Source: Chondrilla cf. caribensis
Taxonomy: Eukaryota; Porifera; Demospongiae; Chondrillida; Chondrillidae
Length of the DNA: 64,000 bases
Direction of reading: 5' to 3'
Assembly (NCBI GenBank): GCA_964020155.1
Contig: OZ026548.1
Span: 2,750,397-2,814,396, forward strand
Shown here: piece after piece, positions 1 to 38,121 of the stretch
How positions within the stretch are numbered: the first letter of the stretch is position 1
Layout of the letters: the number at the start of each line of letters is the position of its first letter
Program-made: the position numbers and the translations under genes
Notes under the pieces: model-generated
What the model saw: the letters and a program-made list of their open reading frames with translations, nothing else
Told to the model about the DNA's origin: nothing
Databases searched by the model: none

Positions 1-2731
1 ACCACAAAAGGCGACTGAGGGAACGGAAGGCCTGGGAGGCCTTTGCAATGCGGGACTCCACCTCAGCAGTTGGGCTGCAGTCGCTGGAGACAACACTGCC
101 CAGGTACTGGAAGTTGGAGACAACTTCAACAGGCACCTCCCCAGGTCTAAGAGAGATGGGTTCAGGTTGTTGTGATGTGCCATCTGGAAGGACAGCCATT
201 ATCTTGGTTTTACTGCAGCTGATGGTGAGGCCCACATCTCGAAAGCATCCCTCCAGTGCTCTCAGCATTACAGTCATGTCATCCCAAGAGTTGCACAGCA
301 GTGCCATGTCGTCAGCGTACTCAAGGTCTGTTATGAGTGTCTCTAGTGTCATCTTCCTCCTGTTCCCCACTAGGCTACCATCTAACAGGTAGAGCATACG
401 GATACCTCTGCCTTCCTGGTGGTGGATGTCCAGGGCCTTACGGATCACTACGTCAAAGAACAGGTTGAACAGTGTTGGTGCCAATACACAACCCTGACGG
501 ACTCCGGTGGTCACTGCAAATTCTTGTGATGTTTTTCCGTATGCACGGACAGCGGCAGTGGAGTCCTCATGTAAGGCTTGGATGATGGATATGAGCTTTG
601 TAGGGAGGTGGTAGCATCTCTTCAAGACTGACCAGAGAGCAGCACGGTTGACGGAATCGTAAGCTTTGCGTAGATCGATGAAGCAGGCATACAAGGGGCG
701 GCGGAACTCACGTGCTTTCTCCATTAGTACCCGGAGCGAGAACAACTGATCAGCACACCCTCTTCCGCGACGGAATCCACATTGATTCTCTCGAAGCAAG
801 GTCTCAACTCGTGGCTTAAGGCGGTTTAAGATGGCTTTAGAGAAGACCTTGCTAGGAGTGCTTAGTAGAGCAATGCCCCTGTAGTTGTCACATAAGGATC
901 GACAGCCTTTCTTGTGCAATGGGATAATGATCTGCCTTCTCCAATCACTGGGAATGGACTCTGTGGACCATATAAGGTCAAACAGAAACTTCAACCAACA
1001 TGTGGAAATACCACCTCCCAACTTCAACATTTCAGCAGAGATGTTGTCTTGGCCTGGAGCTCTACCATTCTTCAGTTGAGACACAGCAACAGAAATCTCC
1101 TCCTCAGACAATGGTGAACACAGCTCAACATCCTCAAAGGACATGTCGCTATCGCCCAATTGGGGAACCTCCACCACTGGCAGCTCCTCAAGCACCACCT
1201 CACTGACTACAGACTCACAGTTTACAACACTGCTGAAGTGCTCGGCCCAACGTTGTAGTTTCTCTTCATCACTAATAAGAGTGGAACCGTCTCTACCAAC
1301 AAGAGGTGTAACTGAAGCCTTGGACGCCTGCTTTCCTAGCAACCTCAACTCCTTGATTAAAGACCCACCTCTACCTAGTTGCTCTGCTAGCATGGCACGC
1401 TTCTCAGCCTCTTCAGCACGAGCAGACCACCAGGCATTCCTTGCTTTGTCTGCGGCAACCTCTGTCTGTTTCTTCAGTTTCTTGTAAGCTCCCAACAACA
1501 ACTCCTTGTTACCGTGGGATCCACTACCATTCAAATTAAGCCAGGCATCTCGCTTCTTCCTGGATAGATTTCTGACTTCGTCAGTCATCCAATCAGCTTC
1601 TACTCGTGCAGGCTTCTCGGGTAGACACTCGCAGGCCTCCTGAAGAGAGCCCTTCAAGAGATTCCAGGTATCCTCCACATCAAACATCTCCTGTGGAACT
1701 CTGTCAAAGGCGTCCAACAACACGGACTTGAATGATGACACAACATCAGTGGACAGAGACTGGGTTTGAGGACGTGTATTACGCATTGACTTATGACGTT
1801 TGGCCTTGATCTTAAACCGTAAGGATGACACAACCAGTTCATGGTCAGATTGTAGGTAAGTGGACCGATACACTCGAGTGTCCAAAACACTAGAGCGAAA
1901 CCTATGATTGACAAGCACATAATCAATCATATGACCACGATGTGAGCGATTGCCATTCCGGTACCACGTACACTGGTGGAGCGGTTTATGTTGAAACCAG
2001 GTGTTGGTGACAAGAAGATTGTTACTGACACAGAAGTCTCGAAGCAGTTCACCATTCTCATTGCAGTCATCTAACCCATGAAGACCAACAGCAGGGCAAC
2101 CAGCAGGGGTACCACCAACACGGGCATTGAAATCACCCAGCACTATAATCATATCATTCTGAGGAACGGAAGCAATGGATGATTGAAGTTGGTCATAGAA
2201 AGCAACAGAGGGTGCTCTTGCTTCCTGGGTAGTGTTGATTGGGTTGGTTGGGGCATATACAGCAAGGATGGTAGCAAAGGTGTAGTGTGTCTTTATGCGA
2301 ACACTGATGATACGATCTGAGATAACATGAAAGACAGACCCAGCTGCCTTCCAGGAGGCGTGGGCATTGGGGCTGAGGGCCAGAGCAATGCCGTGCATAT
2401 GTGACGAGGGAGTACCAGAGTGGAGAATAGTGTAAGATTGGATTTTGGTGATACCCTGACCAGGCCAACGAGATTCTGACATGGCCAGGATCTCAATCCT
2501 CTTCTCCTTCATAGTCCTGAGGACAGAGCGGAGCTTCTCACTCTGTCCACTGAGGGCACCCAAGGTGCGAACATTCCAACAACCAATCCTGGTTTTGGAT
2601 TTAGCATGAAAAAGTGAAACCGACTTTCGCGTGACATTGGTTTTGCAGGCTGTCGTTTTCAGAGATACCGAGGTATCACTCGGAACAGCACGGGACGCCA
2701 GTCCGTCTGACCCACGGCGTGCTATTGGCAT
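1..2731 (-). mobile_element. Non-LTR retrotransposon ORF2 (AP endonuclease + reverse transcriptase), intact but cut by the window edge
   Basis: On the minus strand one frame is open from an ATG at 2731 to the left edge, about 910 codons; I checked every in-frame codon and found no stop. The product starts with an apurinic-type endonuclease: WNVRTL at residues 52-57, the DFNAR motif at about 200-204 and SDH at about 295-297. A reverse transcriptase follows, with the catalytic YADD at about 805-808 and a GVRQGCVLAPTLF block before it. The last visible residues resemble the RIxKAxxAF...LW segment that follows the polymerase in such elements. The role is target-primed reverse transcription of the element's own RNA. 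No RNA-binding ORF1 is visible upstream; a (CA)n tract lies directly 5' of the start. The clade is uncertain (RTE-like or a relative). Lack of any stop or frameshift suggests a young copy. Confidence 0.93.
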
Positions 2732-2783
2732 GACCGTAGTCAAGGTCCCAGGGATCACCACTTGGAGGTTGCACAACAAGATC

Positions 2784-2785
2784 CC

Positions 2786-2816
<31 letters not shown>

Positions 2817-2838
2817 ACACACACACACACACACACAT
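2784..2838. repeat. (CA)n microsatellite next to the LINE 5' end
   Basis: Almost pure CA dinucleotides with one TC interruption, directly upstream of the LINE reading frame on the minus strand. It is followed by a roughly 57-bp sequence that recurs at 6436-6493 beside another CA tract. Confidence 0.95.
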
Positions 2839-3339
2839 ACATCAATTAAAATCACTTGTCTATCAGTATACAATCTATAGTAGGTAGTACATCTCCTCCC
2901 TCCTAGAAGGTAAATCGATCGGGAGGATCACGGTTTCAATCTGGGTACCGACAAGATGTTGTCTTGGCTGGTGACGATTCAACAGGTACATACTTGTTGT
3001 CAGCATCTTGAAATTCAACATTGTCAGTCCACAATGATAGATAGGAGGAACTGGGTGTATTGGCGGTGGATGTTGCTGAGTAACGAATTCTGATATGGTC
3101 CTGGTGACGTCTCCAGATTACATAAGTACCTGCTACACACGCATGTGGGACATGTCCGATTGCACTTTTATGGCTTCCGGGGATCGCCGACTTTTGGGTA
3201 ATTTCTTTGACTTAAATTTCATTTCAATAACGTTCGAGAGGAAATCTAAAGTTCTTAAAAGTATTTTTAGATATATATGTCTTCAGTAAGATGATGCTTA
3301 TTTGGAACGATTTGATGATGTACTTTTCGATATATTGAA
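2839..3339. other. Unassigned spacer between LINE and gypsy remnant
   Basis: I see no supported gene here. The first 57 bases match a copy at 6436-6493. The short open frames in both orientations have no recognisable domain and no splice partners. Confidence 0.5.
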
Positions 3340-6330
3340 ACGTTTAGAAGACGCACCAAAATACGGAAAAACGTCGCCCGCCATTTTTAGGATCAGGTAG
3401 GAAACAGGACCTGTTTTCCTCACTAATTCTGCAGGTAGTCAAACTGGACCCTGGCAGAAATTTCTCACAAACGCCTTGTCGTCTTCATTCCTTTGCATGC
3501 TGATCATGCTGCTGCTTCTGAATCTGCTGTTTCTGACCAATACATGCTCGTAGATCAGGCTTGATTAGATCCAGAAAAGAATTGAGACGACGTCCAAACA
3601 ATATTTCTGCAGGAGCAACACCTGTAGTTGTCTGGGGTGTATTACGATAAGCAAAAAGGAACCTTGACTATTTATCCACCAGTGATCCTTTCACTTTCTT
3701 GATTCCGGCCTTGAATGTCTGGACCGCTCGTACTGCAAGGCCGTTCAAAGCAGGATGATAAGGGGCAGCAGTTAAGTGTTAGATTCCATTTACTTTCAAA
3801 ACAACTCAAACTCGGCACTGACAAAGGAGGGTCCATTGTCTGTCACAACAACTTGCAGTATACCTAATTGAGCAAACAATGCCTGAAGCTTTCCAATTAC
3901 TATAGTAGACGAGATGGAGGACAATGGAAAGACTTCCATCCACTTACTATGGGCATCAACTAACACCAGGAATTGATGTCCAATAAATGGACCTGCAAAA
4001 TCCATGTGAAGTCACGACCATGGGGACCCTGGTCATTTCCAAGGGTGCAACGGTGCAACAGGAGGTGCAGGCCGGCTACTTCGACAGTCTTGGCAATTCC
4101 GGACAAAGGTCTCTACTTCTTTGTCTATTCCTGGCCACCAGACATACATCCTTGTGAGTGCCTTCATTCGTGATATTCCCGGGTTCCCTGAATGTAATTC
4201 CAGCAATATGGTAGACTGTAGAGACGGTCAAACAACCACATGATTGCCCCATAACAGGCATCCTTCCTGAACTGATATTTCCAATCGGCGTGACCAGAAT
4301 GGCTTTGACTCCTCCTCTACACAGTGGCCAGACCAACCATGTTGCACAACCTGCAGTACCCTTGACAGTACCGGATGTTGAGCTGTTGCTCTCCTAATGG
4401 CTCTAACGTCTGTTGGGGAATCCTGTAAATGCTCCATCAATAGGACAATTTCCTCTGGCAGGGGCACAGCAGATGGTTGATAATAAAGTGGTAGACGACT
4501 CATTGCATCAGCATTCCCATGGGCTCCTGTTGAACGGTAAACAAATGTGTAGTCATATGCTGCTAGAGTTAATGCCCACCTCTATATTCTCGCGGAGGCC
4601 TGTGATGGGATTGCTTTCTTTTCTCCCAATAACCTCTATAGTGGCTTGTGGTCTGTCTCCAATGAGAACTTGTGACCGTACAAGTACGAATGGAACTGCT
4701 TTACTCCAAATACACATGCTAATCCGTCTTTTTCCAGTTGCGCATACTTCTGTTCTGCCGTGGAGTGTGCGAGAAGCAAAAACTATTGGTCTGTCAGTCC
4801 CATCTTGTCGGTGCGAGAGAACGGCGCCAATTCCATATGGTGAAGCATCACAAGGCAACACTAGATCCTGTGTGGGATCAAAATGAACAAGAACTTGAGA
4901 GGACAACAAAGATTAATTTCGTGGGAGGGGCCTTCTATATGGCTTCCACTTTGTCTACAATGGCGTGCAATCCTTCTGCATCTACGATGTGCCCAAGGTA
5001 TTGTACCGACTTGGCCATAAAGGTGCATTTGCTCTGTTGCAGCCGCAGTTCTGCCGTTTGGAGTTGCCGTAAGACCTCCTTCAGGTGAGACTTGTACTCC
5101 TCATGTGTGCCTCCTGTAATCAATATATCATCTGGATATACTACAACACGTGGGATACCCTGCAACAATGACTCCATTGTGCATTGGAAAATTCCCGGTG
5201 CAGATGAAATCCTGTACGGCAATCAATTAAATCTGTACAATCCTTTGTGCGTATTCACCACCACGAATTTCTTGGATTCCTCCTTGAGACATATCTGTTG
5301 ATATGCCTGGCTCAAATCCAATTTGCTGAGTAACTTGCCTTCGGACAATTTCGCAAAGAGGTCTTCTATTCGGGAATGGGGTAATGGTTCAACTTACACA
5401 TCTTGTTGACTCTCAGCTTAAAATCCTCACAAATGCGGACAGTCTTGTTGCTTTTCAAGACAGATACTATAGGTGCGGCCCAATCAGCAAAAGGAATTGG
5501 GTCAATCACTCCTTCTCTCTTCAAGCGATCCAGCTCCTTTTCCACAAGAGGTTTCATGGCATATGGAACTGGCCGGACTTTACTCCTACACACCTTCTGT
5601 AGATGTCCTACCTTACCACAGGAATGGCACTTGCTCGATTTATACTTACAGACCTGAGCCACATGACCAGTGACACCACATCAATAGCACACTGGTTGAC
5701 TGGCCTTCTAAACTTTCTTTCTATGGCCACTTTGGAAATTATGCAGACTTTCGTCCTGTGCGATGGCTCTCGATGGGGTGGACTGTAAGGTTTGGGCATT
5801 CTTAACTGCAGCCTCCATTACTAGCGCCAGTTCTGTAGCTTTCTTCAAGGTTAACTTCGTTTCTGCTAGCAGTCTCCGTTGAATATGTGTGTCTCGTATG
5901 CCACAGACCAACCTGTCCCGAAGCATATCATCTAGACTGTCTCCAAAGTTGCAAAATATCGCCAATGAATGTAATTCTGCAGTGAAGGTGGCAATCAACT
6001 CTCCAGGGTGCCTCGTCCAAGTGTTGAACTTGTATTGCTGTATGATCTCCAATGGTGTTGGGTTGTGGTGCTTGCTAATAGCTGCCACTAACTCTTTGTA
6101 TGACAACTCAGCCAGCTTCTTCGGAGTGATAAGGTTGCACAACAACTTATACGCGACTGGTCCAACCATGGTCAAGAAAACCAAGCATTTTTTGTTCCTC
6201 TTTTTGATCCCGTTTGTCGTGAAAAAAAGTGTTAGACACTCCTCGTACTGCGTCCACTCTTCCTTTTCTTCGAGGAATTCTCCTACATTGCCGGAAAGTG
6301 GTGCTGCCATTCTCAATCTCTATACCTCGT
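3340..6330 (-). pseudogene. Decayed Ty3/gypsy-type LTR retrotransposon (gag-pol remnant)
   Basis: Read on the minus strand, fragments follow in gag-pol order. They are a gag-like segment (about 6316-5708), a CCHC zinc knuckle (near 5630), reverse transcriptase pieces (5600-4935), an RNase H-like piece with the DASPYGIGAVL block (4900-4560), a zinc-binding and core integrase with VTDNGPSF (4330-3796), and an integrase C-terminal tail down to about 3350. The frame is broken several times by stops and shifts, so the copy cannot make a full polyprotein. Two peculiarities stand out: the zinc knuckle runs almost directly into the start of the polymerase, so the protease region appears deleted, and the catalytic box reads YPDD where YVDD or YLDD is usual. 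I could not define LTRs with confidence. Confidence 0.9.
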
Positions 6331-6435
6331 CGCCAAAAATGCAATAACACGAAAACTCTGAAAGTTGACCAACTTAATTATTATTACTCAAAGACCAAAA
6401 ACATACATAGACTACACAGTTATATGTCACACGCA

Positions 6436-6493
6436 TACATCAATTAAAATCAATCACTTATCTATCAGTATACAATCTATATGTAGTTAGTAC
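6436..6493. repeat. Second copy of a ~57-bp sequence flanking the gypsy remnant
   Basis: This stretch aligns with 2836-2893 in the same orientation with a few mismatches and one 4-bp indel; both contain ATACATCAATTAAAATCA and CTATCAGTATACAATCTAT. The copies bracket the gypsy remnant and each abuts a CA tract. They may be eroded LTR ends, a duplication of the insertion site, or a dispersed repeat. Confidence 0.7.
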
Positions 6494-6518
6494 ACACTCA
6501 CACACACACATACACACA

Positions 6519-6607
<89 letters not shown>
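6490..6607. repeat. (CA)n microsatellite, ~115 bp
   Basis: Nearly pure CA repeat with scattered TA variants. It lies between the gypsy remnant and the 3' region of the kinase-ankyrin gene. Confidence 0.97.
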
Positions 6608-6609
<2 letters not shown>

Positions 6610-6988
6610 TACACACAAACGATACATTTTTGCAACAATACACTCATATCCACACACACCAGGTTTTGTTTAGAGCTCAGGAAGAGGAAATTTCCCCCAC
6701 ATATAGAATAAACTTTGCCTGCCCCTCTCCCAATTACACCATCTTTGCCTTTTGCAATAATTATCTTTGGATTGTAATCATGTCACCCTCCTACTAGTCC
6801 TTAACACACGTACTATTGTACTGCCCTTGTTCTCAATTAGACGAAAGTGTCTGTATCTGGTCTAGCCCACCTAGGAAGGATACAACAATCACATGGACTC
6901 CTGACTGACTCACATCACACAGTGTCAGGTACATACAACACTGAATGTGGAAACAACATACAGAATGCACACATACACAACAACCAAC

Positions 6989-24593
<17,605 letters not shown>

Positions 24594-24817
24594 ATTGGTT
24601 CTCGATCGTGCCTAAAATGCGGACCGCGGACCGCTTTAGTATAGCCATAGATACTCGACCTTATAGCAACACCAAATTAGCGCCCATAAGTGACTAAAAT
24701 GCGGAACCGCAGATACGAAGATATCTTTAGTATCTAAAGTGCGGACGACGGGCGATTTCTCTCGATAGGATTTAAGACATTGCTTAGCAATTACTCGTAT
24801 AATAGAATAGTTTCCCA

Positions 24818-25307
24818 ATGTCTTGTTGTCGATGTAAGAAATCCGCCAATTGCCGTAACTGCATGCATTTGTGTTTAACTTAAATCAGTGAAGAGATGTA
24901 TCAACTGTCAACCTGGACGCCTCGGAAAATACTGTATTCAACCTAACTCGAATCAGCCTGACACAACCTTTCCTATTGCAAATGCTAGGGATAAACAGCC
25001 TACAAACGACGATGACGCCAGCGACACGGTGAATGAACAGCCTAATATATTGAATGAACAGCCTGTGATCTGTTTAAAACTCCTTCTGGTAAGCAGGGGG
25101 AAAACTTTGTTCATGAAAACGCACGGTTATTTCAGTTGTATGCAGATTCGTCAGCAATGGAGAGTTTCGCTGAAAGCAGTGATGATTTTGACACACTCCG
25201 TCCACCGTCCGCATAATCAGTCCACGGTCCGCGGTAACCAAATAGTTGTGATTTCTAATGGTCTGAATCGGCAACTCAATTATCCAGTGGTCTTAGCTGG
25301 TGTGTAA
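24818..25307 (+). pseudogene. Cysteine-rich domain relic with a frameshift
   Basis: From an ATG at 24818 the frame reads a cysteine cluster (SCCRCKKSANCRNCMHLC), then stops. In another frame, just downstream, the pattern continues with KRCINCQPGRLGKYC. The combined spacing resembles a short cysteine-rich module known from transposon-associated proteins of sponges and cnidarians (from memory, not searched). The open frame from 24888 continues to 25307 with no recognised domain. I read it as a decayed insertion rather than a working gene; an unrecognised intron is the alternative. Confidence 0.45.
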
Positions 25308-25445
25308 ACATATAGCTTACAATGAATACACTAATGCCTAATAATTATTTTAAGAAAACTGAGGTTCCATTGGTTGTATAACGAGTACAACCACACCATG
25401 CATGCATAAGTAATTTGATTATCCAAAGTGTTCGGAGGTCATTGG

Positions 25446-25478
25446 AATCTCTGGTGTGCATTGAGTACACCAGAGATT
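25446..25478. repeat. Perfect short hairpin
   Basis: AATCTCTGGTGT and its exact complement ACACCAGAGATT are separated by a 9-base loop. It sits between the divergent genes C and D. Function unknown; it is not followed by a T run typical of an RNA polymerase III terminator. Confidence 0.7.
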
Positions 25479-25559
25479 TCTTTATGCATTGTGAGTGAAG
25501 TGAGTGAAATTTCTGGATCACCTATAGCAAGAATGATCTCGGCCATTCCCTCGAACAAT

Positions 25560-25735
25560 GACGTCTACCCTACCCCTATACCCCTACCTCTACTACTGAA
25601 AACCTAACTCTACCCTACCCCTACCTCTAAAACTTAACTTTACCCTGCCCCTACCTCTAAAACCTAACTCTACCCTACCCCTACCCCTATCTCTAATCTG
25701 CACCCTACCCTACCCCTGCCTTCACCCTGATGTCA
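25560..25735. repeat. Pyrimidine-rich tandem array (CTACCCCTACC-type)
   Basis: Degenerate units built from CTACCCTACCCCTACC and AAAACCTAACT alternate with a period of about 42-46 bp. The complementary strand is G-rich with many GGGTAGGG-like runs and could form quadruplexes. The composition recalls interstitial telomere-like sequence but is not a clean telomere repeat. Confidence 0.85.
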
Positions 25736-26133
25736 CCAAGAAGCTGTAAAATAGCCGTAAAACGGCTGTGATCGTTCTTCCTAAGTGATCCAAACTTCCT
25801 ACTATTCATGTAGCCATAGCCACCTTTTTCAATCCACCAAGGTTGAGTAAGTCGTTTTAAAGTGGACTGTGGACAATATTGACACATTGCAATTTTCTAC
25901 CCTGTTTAAGAACTAGATTTATGTAGTCTATAAATGTGTTATGGTATTACTTGATATCCGTTACAAGAGTATGTAGACTATTTATATGCTATTGATGAAC
26001 CTGATTATGGTCATTCTTAAATGAGAATCTAATTTGACAACTTGCCCAGGCTATGTTAGGAAAAGCAGGGATTATCCCTTGGTGTCAAATGTCACGTGAC
26101 CGAATAGTATACGGTGCATCCGCACATACACAA

Positions 26134-35083
<8,950 letters not shown>

Positions 35084-35538
35084 CCATACATGGTCTACTT
35101 TTACAACCTTTATATTGCGTGTACCCTCCTTGTACAGTTACAACTGAAGTATGTGTACTGTTTGTATTAACTCCCCCAATGATGATATTATTCATCAACT
35201 TTTTGAACATTCCTGTAATCATACATGAAGCTCAACGTAATAGTAGTTCACCATTGTAATACACTCCTAGACCTCAATCATGATGATCATCCAAGTGTTC
35301 AGCTGCGTCATGTCATGGTATAAATGTATACATAATGTTATATATTATGGACAATAATAATATAATATGGTCGATCATTTATAAATTCATAGCTGCATTA
35401 TGAAATTGTATAAAAGTATTATAATAATTAAAATTATGCATAATATGGCTCGCGATCGATCGTTTCCTTTTATGGTTTGGCGCGTGATCAGCCTGCATTG
35501 ACCTTTTCCATCGTTGTAAGCTCAAGGCAGTGATAGTA

Positions 35539-36276
35539 ATGGCGAAAGTGCGCATGCTGGTGGATGTGAAGAAGATAGTGGTATGTTCGAATTCTGCATG
35601 ATCGATAAACTGAACATTAACATGCTTAAGATATGACCCGTGACGGCGCCGTATAAGCTAATCATTGTCAATCATCGGATTCCAAGTATTAGCAATCTTA
35701 GACCGTAGACGATGCAACTTACGTAGATCACCAACCTAACCCATAACTTACACTGTAGATAGAGCGACTGTGTGTTAGGTACTTCCTCAAGCGCGAGCTG
35801 ATTCGTTCTGGCCACTGCGTATACGTATACGTAGATCGAAACATGGACAAATTTCATCTGTAAATCTAATGGCCACGCTGACTCTGGAGAAGGGAACGCT
35901 TGGAATGAAGTTGTTGCACAGAAATTTTGTCCTTTGTCTGTTCTACTTGTTAATTACGTTGAATTCAACTTGCAGGTCCTTGTGATCTTCCTCGTTCCGG
36001 TGTTGCTCTCGGCAATCGGGTGGGTGGTATATGTGGGAGGCTACGGTTCTTTCAACACAAAGTAAGTCCATTTGTCAGTCTGTTCGGTTCTATGAAATGG
36101 TTCATTTTGGCAATCCCTAGAATAACTTGCAGATCTATCTTTAAACACGGTGCAAGTTCCTGGTGTGCTGCATCTCAACAAAATCCTGGGCATAACCTGT
36201 ATAATGATTACATGTAGATAATCCCTTTTGTTTTCTAACATGTCTGCATGTGCATGATACACTAGTATGCTGCACA

Positions 36277-36368
<92 letters not shown>

Positions 36369-36391
36369 TGTGTGTGTGTCTGTGTGTGTGT

Positions 36392-36453
<62 letters not shown>

Positions 36454-38121
36454 TTCTGTGTATGTGTGTATATCTGTGGTTGTATGTGTGAGTGTGAGTG
36501 CGTGTGTGTGTATGCGTATATGGGTATACATGATATGCCTGTCCTGTAAATTTTCCCAGAAAGCACACATCTAGTGAATGATTGTCAGTGATTACTTCAA
36601 ATTATGGTAATAAGACAAACATTTTGCAGGATGAATCATGATTACAGTACATTGTTGTCTCTCCATTTCTAGTAATGATCTCCCTCCGAGTGATCCAAGT
36701 CCTGCAGAAGAGCATCTAGCCGCACCTTACTTTTTCTCAGCAATCGTTACTCCGGTGTTGCTGATTCTCATAGCTGTTGAGAGTATACTGATTGTGATGC
36801 TCAGAAGTCAATGGATTGTCCACTCAATCATGATATCAATTGTATCCGACATACGTGTTTGGTGTCTAATGTGTATCCCCCCACGCAGTGCAGTCCTGGT
36901 TCTGTATAAGTCCTTGCTAACACCATGATTATGATGGATTTTAACTACCCACACCCCATCCCTAATGAATAGTTGCACTTACAGACTCTGGTGGAGTTGC
37001 TCTGAGTATGGTATTGCGCATACATACAGCCCTGGAATCTAACCTAACAATGGATATGTGCCAGCTATCACTAAATATAAGCCTGGATCAAATACGTATT
37101 TGTACAATAAAGACTACTTCACACCTTAATTATGTGACATACGGAATTTTATAAAAGATAAGTACTAATGTATGTGGTAGCTGCTACCTGTGATTTCATA
37201 ATGGTTCTATATGATGTTGTATGCACACCTGAGGCTCCAACCTTACAATGTTTGGTTGTTGGGCATGTGCGCATGTACCCAGCACAATATGTGATTATTT
37301 GACACTAAGTGTTAAAAATTTGCATGTGACCTCTGAACCTAACCATTATGGTGTCTATGGAGCTCATGTATAATAACACTCTCGTTTGCCTAATACTTTG
37401 AAACTTTAAACAGAATATTTAAATTTGAATCATTATTAAATTTAGTCAGTGATTTCTTTAACAGTTGACTCTCTAGATATTCCTATTGGCCTTCCCACTG
37501 ATTGCTTTCAATGGTTGGATCATGCAATTCCAGGCAGTCCTTTATACAGGGAACAGCGCAGCCAATGACTTATTCAGCATCTTCGATATCTCCGTTGCAC
37601 CAATAGGAGATATTCCCAATGCCATTTTTGCTGGCCTACTGATTGAAACCTTTTTCCTAGTAAGTCCACAACTAAAAGCCCGTAACATTCATGTAATACG
37701 TGTATCATGTACCATACTGTGTTGTTCATTATCCTTATTGCTTGGCACATGACCAAATGCATATACGTACATATTATACATTATTGTGTACATTTTGCTT
37801 GTGTAGATGTTCAATGTATACATTGAATGCTGCCACCCATATATATAGATTCATTCATACAACTAATCCATGTATGTGTATGTATAATAAATTATGCATA
37901 ATAATGTAATGTGTATATTATTTTTTTGTTAAAGTAGACTGTAGGATTAGTGTCCAAAATAACACTAAGTGCTGTTTTAGACACTGGTCCTGCACTAAAT
38001 GTATCTATCTGCCTTTCAGTGCATCTGCCTCTTGATGATGGTGTTGGCCTTCATTGTTCCGGCTGGTTCAATAGCAGAGAAACTTCCACAGAAGATGCAA
38101 GAGCCATTTTTGAAAAAATGA
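35539..38121 (+). CDS. Gene E: small multi-pass membrane protein, unrecognised family
   Basis: Proposed exons: 35539-35580 (MAKVRMLVDVKKIV), 35976-36061, 36673 to about 36830 (donor uncertain), 37477-37659 and 38020-38121 (stop). All other junctions have GT-AG ends and compatible phases (0, 2, 0, 0). The product of about 185-200 residues has four hydrophobic segments: VLVIFLVPVLLSAIGWVVYV, a segment around FFSAIVTPVLLILIAVESIL, IFLLAFPLIAFNGWIMQF, and a long one ending LLMMVLAFIV. The second is preceded by an acidic, proline-rich loop (PPSDPSPAEEH), and the C-terminus is a short basic tail ending PFLKK. I do not recognise the family. It starts about 450 bp after the end of gene D in the same direction. 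Confidence 0.65.
36277..36512. repeat. (TG)n microsatellite, gene E intron 2
   Basis: About 235 bp of TG repeat with sporadic C and A changes. All open frames over it are compositional. Confidence 0.97.

Larger units (their letters stand above)
24594..26133. promoter_or_regulatory. Shared upstream region of the divergent ankyrin genes C and D
   Basis: The 1.5-kb interval separates two start codons that face away from each other. The word TGCGGAC recurs at 24617, 24738 and inverted near 25204 and 25224, with a variant TGCGGAACCGC at 24699. The interval also holds a relic of a cysteine-rich coding sequence (24818-24960), a perfect 12-bp hairpin (25446-25478) and a pyrimidine-rich tandem array (25560-25735). 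No TATA box is evident near either start. Confidence 0.5.

Noticed and set aside
48..2849. Plus-strand and off-frame minus open frames across the first 2.8 kb
   Set aside because: They are shadows of the intact minus-strand LINE frame.
25560..25735. Possible CRISPR-like array
   Set aside because: Units are degenerate and contiguous without unique spacers, and the genome is eukaryotic.
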